The notes under the pieces are model-generated. The model searched no databases. It was not told where the DNA came from and saw only the letters and a list, made by a program, of their open reading frames with translations. From assembly GCA_963742725.1 (NCBI GenBank), contig CAVUMX010000001.1:1984001-2048000 (forward strand): a DNA stretch of 64,000 nt, read 5' to 3'. Shown here in pieces: positions 36,662-45,238 of the stretch; positions within the stretch are counted from its first letter, which is position 1; every line of letters starts with the position of its first letter. Position numbers and translations under genes: made by a program. The stretch comes from CAVVAL01 sp963742725 (lineage in GTDB: Bacteria; Actinomycetota; Actinomycetes; Mycobacteriales; Cryptosporangiaceae).

Positions 36662-38305
36662 TCAGTCCTCCGGGGACGGGGACTCGCTGGGCGTCGGCGA
36701 CGAGCTCGGCGTCGGGCTCGGCTTCGGCTGGACGGTGATCGTCATCGGTACGGTCTGAGTCTCGCTCTTGCCGTCACAGGTGTACGTCGTGACGCTGAGC
36801 TTCACCGTGTAGGTGCCGGCCTCGCGGAACGAGTGGGTCACCATCGTCGTGCCGCTGGACGCCGGCGCCTGCCCCGTGCAGCTCCGCTTGTTCACGGACC
36901 CGCCCGCCGGGCTGCCGTCGCCCCACTGCTGGGTGGCGCCGGCGAAGTGCCCGGAGCCGTCCTTCCACGTCATCGTGAACCGGACGGTCTCGCCGGCGGT
37001 GGGCTTGACGTCGTCCGCGTGCACGGTCAGCGACAGTCCGACGGGGTGGCGGTTCTGGTGCGTCGGCGGCGTCTTCGGGACGGTCGTCGCCGGTCCGGTC
37101 TTGGGCTGGCCACTGCCCGCACCGTTGTTGACCTCGCGCGGCGAGACCGGCGGCTGGACGGCGATCGACGGCGACGGGCTCGCGTTGGGGACGGCCGTCG
37201 CCGGATCGCCACCGGTCACCGGCGGTGCGCCGGCCCGGTCGCCGATCGCGACGCTGAGCTTGTCCTCCGTCTGGGCGGAGGTGTTCCACGGCTGGACGGC
37301 GCCGAGCGCGAACGCGGGCACCGCCAGGGCGAACGCCCCGATGATGATCGCCGTGTAGCGGCCGCGCGAGACGGAACGTCCGCCGGGCCGGCGCGACTCG
37401 GACTCCGACCGGCCGGCCGGTGCCTTCCCCTTCGCGGACTTCGCGCTCGACTTCGCCACGCCGATCTCCTGCACCGGCAGGGCGGCAGTGTCGACCAGCG
37501 TCTTCTCGGCGCGCGGCCCCTCCTCGGACGGGCCGGCGACCATGCCGAACACCAGGTCCTCGTCGCCACGCCGCTTCGGCTCCGGCGGCAGCGGCTCCTG
37601 GACCTTGGACGTCCCGATCGGGAGGGTCTCGTCAGCCGCCTGCGGCGCCGGGCGCGACGTCGGCGCGTTGTGCGGCTCGAAGCGAGGCCCCGTCACCGTG
37701 GCCCGCCCAGCCGATTCGCCGGCACAGCCGGGGGCCGTCTTGGACCCAGCTGCGGCCTGGCCGCTCGCCGCGGCAGACCCGGCCGTGGCCCGGCCGGCCG
37801 CCACGTTGGGCCCGGCCGCCCGACCAGCGGATTCGGCAGGCCGCCCGACTCGACCGGACGGCCCGGCAGGCTGTGCCGGGGCCTCGGTGGGCCGGCCGGC
37901 CCACCCCGCAGGCGCGGCGGGCTGACCACCCCGGCCCGCCGGAGCACCGGCCTGGCCGGCGGGCGCCACGCTGGGCCGGCTTGAAGGAGCACCGGCCTCG
38001 CCGTGCCACGGCGGACGCGGCGGGCGCAGGTTGCCGGCCGGCGCCTCCGCACGCCGTCCGGACGCCTGCGGTGACGGCGTGATGACCTCGGCGATCTCCT
38101 TGAGCTCGGCCGCGAGGCGTTCGATCTGGTCGAGGCTGTCCTGGAGTTCACCGCCGTCAGGGGCAGCCGGTCCCACGCGCGGGGGCATGTCGTCGTGCAC
38201 CTCGACCGCCACGACTTCGCCGTCGATGACGTCGAGGTGGGGGCGGCGGGCCTCGGTGTGGCGACGGTCGGTCGAGCCCTGCCGGGCCTCGTCGTAATTC
38301 GTCAT
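36662..38305 (-). CDS. Single-pass membrane protein with disordered N-terminus and extracellular PKD-like domain
   Basis: 547 residues from ATG 38305 (MTNYDEARQGST; an upstream open stretch to 38512 lacks a good start). Residues 1-315 are rich in Pro, Ala, Gly and Arg and presumably cytosolic and unfolded. One transmembrane helix at about 316-338 (TAIIIGAFALAVPAFALG). Outside is a Thr/Pro/Ser linker and a PKD-type beta domain at about 418-515 (WGDGSPAGG, then HSFREAGTYTVKLSVTTY) with two or three Cys that could form disulphides, and a short Pro/Ser tail. Function unknown; the topology suggests wall binding or sensing. Confidence 0.75.
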   Translation of the reverse strand: MTNYDEARQGSTDRRHTEARRPHLDVIDGEVVAVEVHDDMPPRVGPAAPDGGELQDSLDQIERLAAELKEIAEVITPSPQASGRRAEAPAGNLRPPRPPWHGEAGAPSSRPSVAPAGQAGAPAGRGGQPAAPAGWAGRPTEAPAQPAGPSGRVGRPAESAGRAAGPNVAAGRATAGSAAASGQAAAGSKTAPGCAGESAGRATVTGPRFEPHNAPTSRPAPQAADETLPIGTSKVQEPLPPEPKRRGDEDLVFGMVAGPSEEGPRAEKTLVDTAALPVQEIGVAKSSAKSAKGKAPAGRSESESRRPGGRSVSRGRYTAIIIGAFALAVPAFALGAVQPWNTSAQTEDKLSVAIGDRAGAPPVTGGDPATAVPNASPSPSIAVQPPVSPREVNNGAGSGQPKTGPATTVPKTPPTHQNRHPVGLSLTVHADDVKPTAGETVRFTMTWKDGSGHFAGATQQWGDGSPAGGSVNKRSCTGQAPASSGTTMVTHSFREAGTYTVKLSVTTYTCDGKSETQTVPMTITVQPKPSPTPSSSPTPSESPSPED

Positions 38306-38670
38306 GTGGTGGCAGCCTTCTGCTCGACGGGCGCCAGAGCTGTGCGCAGGCGCAACGGCCTGCCCCTCCGGACGGGGTGTTCTCCCTGCGTTCGCGGCTG
38401 CACGCTGCACCTCCTTACCGAGCTTCACGGATACATCGCAGAGTCGGTTCGAACGCTCAGCCGGACTGGGTAGCCAGGCGACGTGACCTGATGTGATTTG
38501 GGCGCTACTCAAAGTGCGATATCGCGCTGCCTAACGTCCGTCCCCGCGATCGGTAACGCTGCGAACGTGAACCCGGCTCCCCGCCCTGATCTGCATAATC
38601 ATGTCAAAGTCGTGCAAAATGGACAGAGCATCCGTGCGCGAACACCGGGGGGTGGGACATCGCTACGAGC
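38306..38670. other. 365-bp divergent intergenic region
   Basis: Separates the PKD protein (minus) from the NarL-type regulator (plus). It holds GCATAATC at 38592-38599, a possible -10 element for the regulator, and an AT-richer stretch at 38490-38530 that could carry the promoter of the PKD gene. A GGGGGGTGGG ribosome-site-like run ends at 38656. No repeat family member or clear ORF. Confidence 0.5.
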
Positions 38671-39345
38671 GTGATGATCGTCGACGAGCAGCAGTCAGTC
38701 CGGAACGAATTGGCCACGGCACTCGGGACCGGATCCGACGTGGCAGTTGTCGCGCAGGCCGGGGACGCCGAGCAGGCGATGACGCTCGCCGCGCGGGAGC
38801 ACCCCGACGTGGTGCTCCTCGACGCGCAGCTCCCGGACGCCGACACGGTCGTCACCGCGGTGACCGGGCTGTCCGGTGCCCCGGTCCGTGTGTTGGTCCT
38901 GACAACGTCGGAACCGGCCGAGCGGGTGTTCGCGGCCCTCCGTGCCGGCGCGTCCGGCTACCTGCGCAAGCAGTCTCAGCCGAGGACGCTCGTCGAAGCC
39001 GTGCACCTCGTCGCCGACGGGGAAGGCGTGGGGAATCCGGTCGTCACGTCACGGCTGGTCGGGGCGTACGTGGACAGCACCGCGCCCGACCATGCCGGGA
39101 GACCTCTTCTCGCCCAGCTCACCGAACGTGAACTCGACGTGCTCCGGCTGGCCGCGCGCGGGCTGTCGAACGCGGAGGTCGCCGCCGAACTCGTCCTCAG
39201 TACGAGCACGGTGAAGACCCACATGAACGCGATCCTCGGCAAGCTGAAGCTCCGCGACCGGGTCCAGGCGACGATCGTCGCCTACGAGACCGGCCTCATC
39301 CGTCCAGGCTCGGACCCGGGCGCTGGCTGGGGATCGCCGTCCTGA
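38671..39345 (+). CDS. Orphan NarL/LuxR-type response regulator
   Basis: 224 residues. Receiver with VDEQQSVRNEL, phospho-Asp in VVLLDAQLPDAD and the Lys in GYLRKQSQP; C-terminal LuxR HTH (LTERELDVLRLAARGLSNAE, VLSTSTVKTHMNAILGKLKL). No kinase gene is adjacent. The start is GTG 38671 or ATG 38674; alternatives upstream are out of frame. It ends one base before the convergent L,D-transpeptidase gene. It is transcribed divergently from the PKD membrane protein, which could be a target. Confidence 0.88.
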   Translation: MMIVDEQQSVRNELATALGTGSDVAVVAQAGDAEQAMTLAAREHPDVVLLDAQLPDADTVVTAVTGLSGAPVRVLVLTTSEPAERVFAALRAGASGYLRKQSQPRTLVEAVHLVADGEGVGNPVVTSRLVGAYVDSTAPDHAGRPLLAQLTERELDVLRLAARGLSNAEVAAELVLSTSTVKTHMNAILGKLKLRDRVQATIVAYETGLIRPGSDPGAGWGSPS

Positions 39346-39346
39346 C

Positions 39347-40042
39347 TCAGGTGCCGGGCTTGCGACCGTAGATGTCGACCCAGGTGCCCCTGGCCGTGAT
39401 GCTGTAGAGCGCCTTGGCGTCGGTCGGCAGCAGGTTGATGCATCCGTGCGAGCCGGGGCTCTTCGGGTCGTGGAGCCACGTCGTGGTCTGGTGGAAGCCC
39501 ATGTCGCGGTAGAACCGCTGCCAGTACGGGAGCTTCACGTTGAAGATCGACGACGTCGTGATGACCTTCTTGTCGGAGATCCGGAAGTCGCCGGCCGGCG
39601 TGGCCTTCCCGCGGCGGCCGGTGCGGATCGGGACCGCCGGGTAGATCACCTTGCCGGCCCTGGTGACGAACATCGTCTGGCTCGTCAGGTCGACACAGAC
39701 ACGGGTGACGGTGGACTTCGCGCAACCGGCGTAGTTCACGGTCTCCAGGCGGCGCACCACGCCGTACGTCATGGGGCCGGCGTACCCGGCGGCCGGGCGG
39801 ATGTCGTGCCGGCGCTGCAACCGCTGCACGGCCAGGCAGTCAGCGGAGCTGGCCCACCCGTCCACGCGCAGCTTGAGGAACTTCTCGACCTGCTTCTGGT
39901 ACGGCCCGGTCCGCGGTGAGCATCCCGCTGCCGCCGCCGGCGACGCCGGAACCACCAGCGCCATACCGCCTGCTGCCGCCAGTACGGCCGCGGCCGTAGC
40001 TAACCGACGTGCCGCCCCCGATAAGCGAATGCCACGCAACAT
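39347..40042 (-). CDS. Secreted L,D-transpeptidase (YkuD) with peptidoglycan-binding region
   Basis: 231 residues from ATG 40042. Sec signal (residues 1-39, ending ASPAAAAG), a peptidoglycan-binding-like helical region (about 45-100, LAVQRLQRRHDIRPAAGYAG) and a YkuD catalytic domain (about 115-231). The active-site motif SPGSHGCINLL carries the catalytic Cys and His. It would form 3-3 cross-links in the wall or attach proteins. Short and lacks the Ig-like domains of the mycobacterial enzymes; this compact form is frequent in actinomycetes. Confidence 0.92.
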   Translation of the reverse strand: MLRGIRLSGAARRLATAAAVLAAAGGMALVVPASPAAAAGCSPRTGPYQKQVEKFLKLRVDGWASSADCLAVQRLQRRHDIRPAAGYAGPMTYGVVRRLETVNYAGCAKSTVTRVCVDLTSQTMFVTRAGKVIYPAVPIRTGRRGKATPAGDFRISDKKVITTSSIFNVKLPYWQRFYRDMGFHQTTTWLHDPKSPGSHGCINLLPTDAKALYSITARGTWVDIYGRKPGT

Positions 40043-40264
40043 CGCCACCCCACTCCAACACGGATTTGCCCACCGGCCCACTCCGGAAGGAGGGGCGCCC
40101 ATGCCCGCACGGTAGATGGTCGGATCGACCGGGCCGAAATCGGGACACGCACAGGGTGGCAGGAGCCGTCAAGGGCTGTCCGCCCAATGGGGAAAGTGCC
40201 TGGGTGCAGGCGCTGCGTCCGCGCGGGATATCGTCCGTGTGTGAGACGTCCGAGCGGCGACAAT

Positions 40265-40648
40265 GTGGACCGACCCCGAGAACGCGTCACCGGGATCGGG
40301 GGCGTGTTCTTCTGCGCCCGCGACCCGGACACCCTGCGACGCTGGTACGCCGAGCATCTCGGCATCGAGATCGACCCGTCCTACGGCGGCACGTCGTTCC
40401 GCGCGTCGGACGGCGAGTCGACGGTCTGGTGCCCGTTCAGCGAGGACACCACGTACTTCGGTCCGGCCGAGCAGCGCTGGATGGTGAACTACCGCGTCCG
40501 CGACCTCGACGCCATGCTGACCCAGCTCCGCGACGGCGGGGTGGACGTCGCCCCGGACGTCGAGGAGTCGGAGTTCGGCCGGTTCGGCTGGGCGTACGAC
40601 CCCGAGGGCCACCGCTTCGAGCTGTGGGAGCCGCCGCCCGGCGCATGA
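40265..40648 (+). CDS. VOC (glyoxalase/bleomycin-resistance) family protein
   Basis: About 127 residues from GTG 40265; GTG 40241 would add eight and cannot be excluded. Paired beta-alpha-beta modules: GIGGVFFCARDPDTLRRWYA at the start, then MVNYRVRDLDAMLTQLRDGG and DPEGHRFELWEPP at the end, the usual metal-contact Glu. Substrate unknown; could be an isomerase, dioxygenase or binding protein. Stands alone between the L,D-transpeptidase and the TetR gene. Confidence 0.82.
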   Translation: MDRPRERVTGIGGVFFCARDPDTLRRWYAEHLGIEIDPSYGGTSFRASDGESTVWCPFSEDTTYFGPAEQRWMVNYRVRDLDAMLTQLRDGGVDVAPDVEESEFGRFGWAYDPEGHRFELWEPPPGA

Positions 40649-40773
40649 GTCGTGATGCGACACGCCGGCTCGACGCGCCTGGCGCCACACGACCGCACAC
40701 GATCACACCGTCCGTCGCGCTATGGTTTGCGCCGATTTCGGATGATCTGTGCGTTCAGCGAGAGAAGGTGGCC

Positions 40774-40926
40774 ATGTCCGAGGCGACACCCACACCGGCG
40801 GCGCTTCCCGACGGCGAGCCCACGGACGTCACCGCCGTGCTGGCGCAGTTGCGTGAGACGATCGGCAACCTCGACGCGCTCCTCGCGTCCGTCCACGACG
40901 CGCCCGAGACGCCTCCCGCCGAATAA
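40774..40926 (+). CDS. Small protein of 50 residues, unknown
   Basis: ATG 40774 with GAGAAGG at a proper distance; ends at TAA just before the TetR operator. Sequence MSEATPTPAALPDGEPTDVT followed by an amphipathic helix VLAQLRETIGNLDALLASVH. The helix could dimerise. Good ribosome site and actinobacterial codon use support a gene. No family recognised; its position directly upstream of the TetR operator may be accidental. Confidence 0.6.
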   Translation: MSEATPTPAALPDGEPTDVTAVLAQLRETIGNLDALLASVHDAPETPPAE

Positions 40927-40962
40927 TCGACACTACGTCGTTGATAATCGACGTCGTGTCGA
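40927..40962. promoter_or_regulatory. TetR operator, 14-bp arms
   Basis: TCGACACTACGTCG - 8 nt - CGACGTCGTGTCGA, arms complementary except one position, centred 32 nt before the tetR start. The core TCGACAC/GTGTCGA reappears in the divergent promoter at 43668-43682. Autoregulation by the adjacent TetR protein is inferred from position and symmetry. Confidence 0.75.
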
Positions 40963-40975
40963 CAACAATGGGCAC

Positions 40976-41629
40976 ATGCCCTCATCCCAGCCTGCCGAAG
41001 CCGCGACTCCGGTCGCGAGCCCGCGGCGGCGCAAGCCACGCAAGGGCGACCTGACGGCCCAGGCCATCATGGACACTGCCGAGCGCCTGCTGGAGTCCCG
41101 CGGGCTCGACGAGATCACCGTCGACGAGCTGACAACCGGCGCCGGCATCTCCCGTTCCACGTTCTACTTCCACTACGAGTCCCGCGAGGCCGTGCTGTAC
41201 GCGCTGGCCGAGCGGATCGCCGAGGACCTGTACCGGTCGGCCGGCTTCTGGCTCCGGCGCGGCGGGGAGACGCCCGCCGTTGCGCTGCGCCGCGCGACGG
41301 AGGCCACGCTGCGGCTGTGGCGGGAGCACGGGCCGGTCCTGCGGGCGTCGGTCCGGGCCCGCGACGTCGATCCCCAGCTCCGCAGGTTCTGGGCCGAGGT
41401 CGGGCGCCGGTTCATCGACTCCGCTGCCGAGCAGATCGAGAGCGAGCGCGCCGCCGGGCTGGCGCTACCTGGCCCGCCGGCGGCCCGCCCGCTGGCGACC
41501 GTCCTCGTCACGATGAACGAGCAGGCCTGCTTCAACCAGACGCTGACCCGCCCGTCCACGGACACCGACGCAGAGCTGGTCGAGACGCTGACGACGATCT
41601 GGATGCGGGCCGTCTACGGCGCTCCCTGA
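40976..41629 (+). CDS. TetR-family transcriptional regulator
   Basis: 217 residues from ATG 40976. N-terminal HTH: RKGDLTAQAIMDTAERLLES, then ITVDELTTGAGISRSTFYFH YESREAVLYAL, typical of TetR repressors. The C-terminal ligand region carries helices with many Arg and hydrophobic residues, and NEQACFNQTLTRP near the end, like regulators of fatty-acid or acyl-CoA genes. A strong palindrome precedes the gene, and a related one lies between the two divergent SDR genes, so the acyl-CoA dehydrogenase/SDR/DUF3237 cluster is the likely target; an acyl-CoA may be the effector. Confidence 0.9.
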   Translation: MPSSQPAEAATPVASPRRRKPRKGDLTAQAIMDTAERLLESRGLDEITVDELTTGAGISRSTFYFHYESREAVLYALAERIAEDLYRSAGFWLRRGGETPAVALRRATEATLRLWREHGPVLRASVRARDVDPQLRRFWAEVGRRFIDSAAEQIESERAAGLALPGPPAARPLATVLVTMNEQACFNQTLTRPSTDTDAELVETLTTIWMRAVYGAP

Positions 41630-41641
41630 CCCGCGCCGACC

Positions 41642-41690
41642 TTCGGACTTTTGAGGGTCGCGGACGCCGCGACACCCTCAAAAGTCCGAA
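41642..41690. repeat. 49-bp perfect stem-loop element, copy 2
   Basis: Arms TTCGGACTTTTGAGGGT and ACCCTCAAAAGTCCGAA identical to those at 35531-35579, loop again 15 nt (here with inner CGCGG/CCGCG pairing). It separates the converging tetR and acyl-CoA dehydrogenase genes. Same context as copy 1. Confidence 0.9.
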
Positions 41691-41703
41691 AGTGGGGGCG
41701 CGG

Positions 41704-42873
41704 TCAGAGCGTGGATCCCACCTTGCGGAAGCCGCGGAGGAGGTCCCGGGAGATGATCAGCCGCTGCATCTCGTCCGTGCCCTCGAAGATGCGGTAGAGC
41801 CGCAGCTCGCGGTACCAGCGTTCGATCGGCAGCTCGCGGGTGTACCCCATGCCGCCATGGATCTGGAGGACCCGGTCGACCACGTTGTTGGCCATGTTCG
41901 ACGCGTACAGCTTGGCGAGCGCCGAGTCGTGCTGAGGGTTCTCGCCCTGGTCGACGACCCACGCGGCGCGCAGGGTGAGCCAGCGGGCGGCTTCCAGCTC
42001 CACTTCGGAGTCGGCGATCATCCACTGGATGGCCTGGTTGTCACCGATCGGACGGCCGAACGTCTCGCGGGTCGTGGCCTGCTCGATCGCCATCTCGATC
42101 AGCCGCTCGGCCGCGCCCAGGGCCCGGGACGGGATGATGTAGCGGCCCTTGAGGATCCACTCCATCGCGAGCTTGTAGCCCTCGCCGATGTTGCCGAGGA
42201 TGTTGCGGTGCGGTACCCGGACGTCCTCGAAGACGAGCGCGGCCGGACCGCTCTCGCCCATCGTGATGATCGGCTCGGACTTCCAGCCCATGTCACGGTC
42301 CACCAGGAACGCGGTGAACCCGCCGTTCGAGCCCTTGTCCTTGTCCGTCACGGCGATGACGATCGCGAAGTCGGCCTCGTTGCCGCCGGTGATGAAGACC
42401 TTCTCGCCGCGGATCACCCACTCGTCGCCCTCGCGGACGGCAGTGGTCTTGATCGCGCGCGTGTCCGAGCCGGCGCCGGGCTCGGTGATGGCGAAGCAGG
42501 ACTTCCGCTCACCCGAGATCGTCGGCAGCAGGAACTCGGCCTTCTGCTCCTCGTTGCAGGCGAACAGGATGTTGTCGGCCTCGCCGCCGAACGCGAACGG
42601 GATGAACGAGCGGCCCAGCTCGGACGTGATCAGCGCCTGCGTGACGGCGGGCAGGTCCATGCCGCCGTACTGCTCCGGTGTGGACAGTCCCCAGAAGCCG
42701 AAGCCCTTGGCCTTGAGACGGAGCTCCTGGTAGACGTCCGGTTCGAAGCCGACCTGGCCGGCGCGTTCCCGGCGGAGCACCTCCGGCTCCAGCGGCATGA
42801 TCTCCCGGCGGACGAACTCGCGGACGGTGTCCCGAATCGCCCTCTGCTCGTCGGACAGCGCGAAGTTCAGCAT
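41704..42873 (-). CDS. Acyl-CoA dehydrogenase
   Basis: 389 residues. N-terminal helical domain (SDEQRAIRDTVREFVRREI), FAD-binding beta domain with CFAITEPGAGSD and EKVFITGGNEAD, and C-terminal helical domain ending YRIFEGTDEMQRLIISRDLL. The Glu in YRIFEGTDE corresponds to the usual catalytic base region of several members. Its ATG overlaps the stop of the upstream SDR gene (TAATG). It would oxidise an acyl-CoA made or used by the neighbouring SDR enzymes; the substrate is unknown. Confidence 0.94.
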   Translation of the reverse strand: MLNFALSDEQRAIRDTVREFVRREIMPLEPEVLRRERAGQVGFEPDVYQELRLKAKGFGFWGLSTPEQYGGMDLPAVTQALITSELGRSFIPFAFGGEADNILFACNEEQKAEFLLPTISGERKSCFAITEPGAGSDTRAIKTTAVREGDEWVIRGEKVFITGGNEADFAIVIAVTDKDKGSNGGFTAFLVDRDMGWKSEPIITMGESGPAALVFEDVRVPHRNILGNIGEGYKLAMEWILKGRYIIPSRALGAAERLIEMAIEQATTRETFGRPIGDNQAIQWMIADSEVELEAARWLTLRAAWVVDQGENPQHDSALAKLYASNMANNVVDRVLQIHGGMGYTRELPIERWYRELRLYRIFEGTDEMQRLIISRDLLRGFRKVGSTL

Positions 42874-43631
42874 TACCTGAGCCCCCCAGTGGCGTAGATG
42901 GTCTGCCCGGTCACGTACTGAGCATCCTCGCTGGCGAGGAACGTGACCACCGCCGCGATGTCCTCGGGCTGGGCGACGCGGCGCAGCGGGATCTGGGCGG
43001 CCGCCGCCTCCTGGGCCTGCTCGGGGCTGACGCCGACCCGGGCTGCCGTGGCGTCGGTCATCGGGGTGGCGACGTAGCCGGGCGCGACCGCGTTGACGTT
43101 GATGCCGAACGGCCCCAGCTCGGCGGCCAGCGCCGCCGTGATGCCCTGGATGCCCGCCTTGGCCGCGGAGTAGTTCGCCTGCCCGCGGTTGCCCCGGGCG
43201 GAGATGCTGCTGAGGTTGACGATCTTCCCGTGCTTCGCGGCGACCATGTGGCGCTGCGCGGCGCGGCAGAGCAGGAACACGCTCTTGAGGTTGACGTCCA
43301 GAACCGTGTCCCAGTCCTCCTCGGACATCTTGAAGAGGAGGTTGTCCTTCGTGACACCCGCGTTGTTGACGAGGATGTCGATCTTGCCCAGCTCGGCGAC
43401 GATGCCGTCGATCACGGCGTCGACCGCGCCGGCATCGGCGACGTCGAGCCCGATCGCGAGCGCGGTGGCGCCGCTCTCGCGCAGTTCCTTGGCGGTGCCG
43501 GCGGCGCGCTCCTCGGTGAGGTCCACGACCGCGACGGCTGCGCCTTCGGCCGCGAAGCGGCGGGCCGTGGCGGCCCCGATCCCCTGCGCCGCACCGGTGA
43601 CGACGGCGACCTTGCCTTCGAATCTCGACAC
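42873..43631 (-). CDS. FabG-like SDR (3-oxoacyl reductase/3-hydroxyacyl dehydrogenase type)
   Basis: 252 residues from GTG 43631 (AAGGAG upstream). Motifs VVTGAAQGIGAATARRFA, VNNAGV, active-site Ser in NLSSISARGNRGQ, YSAAK and PGYVATPMTD. All catalytic residues are present. Close in look to FabG/PhaB-type enzymes acting on acyl-CoA. First gene of a two-gene unit with the acyl-CoA dehydrogenase. Divergent from a second SDR gene, with the TetR-type operator in between. Confidence 0.92.
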   Translation of the reverse strand: MSRFEGKVAVVTGAAQGIGAATARRFAAEGAAVAVVDLTEERAAGTAKELRESGATALAIGLDVADAGAVDAVIDGIVAELGKIDILVNNAGVTKDNLLFKMSEEDWDTVLDVNLKSVFLLCRAAQRHMVAAKHGKIVNLSSISARGNRGQANYSAAKAGIQGITAALAAELGPFGINVNAVAPGYVATPMTDATAARVGVSPEQAQEAAAAQIPLRRVAQPEDIAAVVTFLASEDAQYVTGQTIYATGGLR

Positions 43632-43667
43632 GATCGGGGCTCCTTCTGTGAATGGGGGCTTGTTTTC

Positions 43668-43682
43668 TCGACACAGTGTCGA
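43668..43682. promoter_or_regulatory. Palindrome matching the TetR operator core
   Basis: TCGACAC-A-GTGTCGA is a perfect 15-bp palindrome in the 65-bp space between divergent SDR genes, and its half-site equals the outer half-site of the operator before tetR. A further TCGACAC lies at the start codon of the minus-strand SDR (about 43625). One regulator binding here could control both transcription units. Confidence 0.7.
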
Positions 43683-43696
43683 ATAACCTCGACGCC

Positions 43697-44491
43697 ATGT
43701 CAATTAACTCGGACGTTCAGTCCCCCTCCACGCGTTCGCCGTTCTCGCTGGACGGCCGGGTCGCGCTCGTCACCGGCGGCACCAAGGGCATCGGCCTGGC
43801 GGCCGTCCGTGCACTCGCCGCGGCCGGCGCCGACGTCGCCATCTGCGCCCGTACCGCCGAGGACTGCGAGAAGATCGCCGCCGAGATCGAGGAGACCACC
43901 TCGGTCCGCGCGTTCGCCGTGCCCGGCCACATCGGGAACGAGGAGAGCGCCGCCGGCATCATCAAGGCCGTGGTCGACCGGTACAAGCGGATCGACATCC
44001 TCGTCAACAACGCCGCCGCCAACCCGCAGTTCGCGCCGATGGCCGACATCACCGCCAAGTCGTTCGACAAGGTCTTCCAGGTGAACGTGCGCGCGCCAGG
44101 TGTGCTGGTGCGCGAGGCGGTCGCCGCCGGGCTCGGCAAGGGCGGCTCGATCATCAACGTCGCGAGCATCGCCGGGATCAAGTCCGAGCCGATGATGGGC
44201 GCCTACTCCGCGAGCAAGGCCGCGATCATCAGCGCCACCAAGACCCTCGCACGCGAGCTGGGGCCGGCCGGGATCCGGGTCAACGCGATCGCGCCGGGCG
44301 TGATCCGTACCGACTTCGCGCAGCTCATCGTCGAGACGCCCCAGATCCACGACCACGTCGTCGCCGCCACCGCCCTGGGCCGGATCGGCGAGCCGGACGA
44401 GATCGGCGGCACCGTCGTCTACCTCGCCTCCCCGGCCTCGTCGTACGTGACCGGCGCGGTGATCGTGGTCGACGGCGGCACAACGGCATGA
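43697..44491 (+). CDS. SDR-family oxidoreductase
   Basis: 264 residues from ATG 43697; no ribosome site is visible and the space to the operator is only 14 nt, so the mRNA may be leaderless. Motifs VTGGTKGIGLAAVRAL, VNNAAANPQFAP, active-site NVASIAGI, YSASKAA and PGVIRTDFAQ. An atypical HIGNEESA segment replaces the usual DVTD. Overlaps the next SDR gene by 4 nt (ATGA). Confidence 0.9.
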   Translation: MSINSDVQSPSTRSPFSLDGRVALVTGGTKGIGLAAVRALAAAGADVAICARTAEDCEKIAAEIEETTSVRAFAVPGHIGNEESAAGIIKAVVDRYKRIDILVNNAAANPQFAPMADITAKSFDKVFQVNVRAPGVLVREAVAAGLGKGGSIINVASIAGIKSEPMMGAYSASKAAIISATKTLARELGPAGIRVNAIAPGVIRTDFAQLIVETPQIHDHVVAATALGRIGEPDEIGGTVVYLASPASSYVTGAVIVVDGGTTA

Positions 44492-45228
44492 GCCGATTCG
44501 ACGGCACCGTCGCCGTCGTCACCGGTGGAGGGTCCGGCATCGGCGCCGCGATCGTCCGCCGGCTCGCGTCGGAGGGGGCCACGGTCACCGTGGCCGACCT
44601 GGACGCGGCACGGGCAGGCGCCGTCGCCAAGGAAGTCGGCGGCGCCGCTGTGCAGCTCGACGTCTCCGACCCGGCTGCCGTTCGCGCGGCATTCGACGAG
44701 ATCGGGCCGATCGACCTGCTCGTCAACAACGCCGGCGTCGACCGGTTCGCGTTCTTCGTCGACACCGTCCCGGACGACTGGGACTTCGTCCTCGGCGTGA
44801 ACCTGCGCGGCACGATGGCCTGCACGCACGCCGTCCTCGGCGGGATGCAGGAGCGGCGGTCCGGCGTCATCGTCAACGTCTCCAGCGAGGCGGGGCGGGG
44901 CGGCACCATCGCGGGCGCCTCGTACGCGGCGGCGAAGGCCGGGATCATCGGCTTCACCAAGGCCATCGCGCTGGAGTCCGTCCGGTACGGCATCCGCTGC
45001 AACGCGGTCGCGCCCGGGCCCGTCGACACCCCCCTGCTCAACGAGGCCGCCGCCGAAGCCGGCTCGCTCGGCGCGAAGCTCAAGCAGGGCATGATCGACG
45101 CCACCGCGATGGGCCGCTGCGGCACCCCCGACGAGGTCGCCGCCGCAGTCGCCTTCCTCGCCTCGTCCGAGGCATCCTTCCTGACCGGACAGACGCTCGC
45201 CGTCAGCGGCGGGCTCTCGATGTGGTGA
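44488..45228 (+). CDS. SDR-family oxidoreductase
   Basis: 246 residues. VVTGGGSGIGAAIVRRLA, DVSDP, VNNAGVDRFAFF, NVSSEAGRGG, YAAAKAG and PGPVDTPLLNE are all in place. The company of two other SDRs and an acyl-CoA dehydrogenase suggests stepwise oxidation/reduction of a CoA-linked or alicyclic compound. Ends 10 nt before the DUF3237 gene. Confidence 0.9.
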   Translation: MSRFDGTVAVVTGGGSGIGAAIVRRLASEGATVTVADLDAARAGAVAKEVGGAAVQLDVSDPAAVRAAFDEIGPIDLLVNNAGVDRFAFFVDTVPDDWDFVLGVNLRGTMACTHAVLGGMQERRSGVIVNVSSEAGRGGTIAGASYAAAKAGIIGFTKAIALESVRYGIRCNAVAPGPVDTPLLNEAAAEAGSLGAKLKQGMIDATAMGRCGTPDEVAAAVAFLASSEASFLTGQTLAVSGGLSMW

Positions 45229-45238
45229 GAGGTACCCC

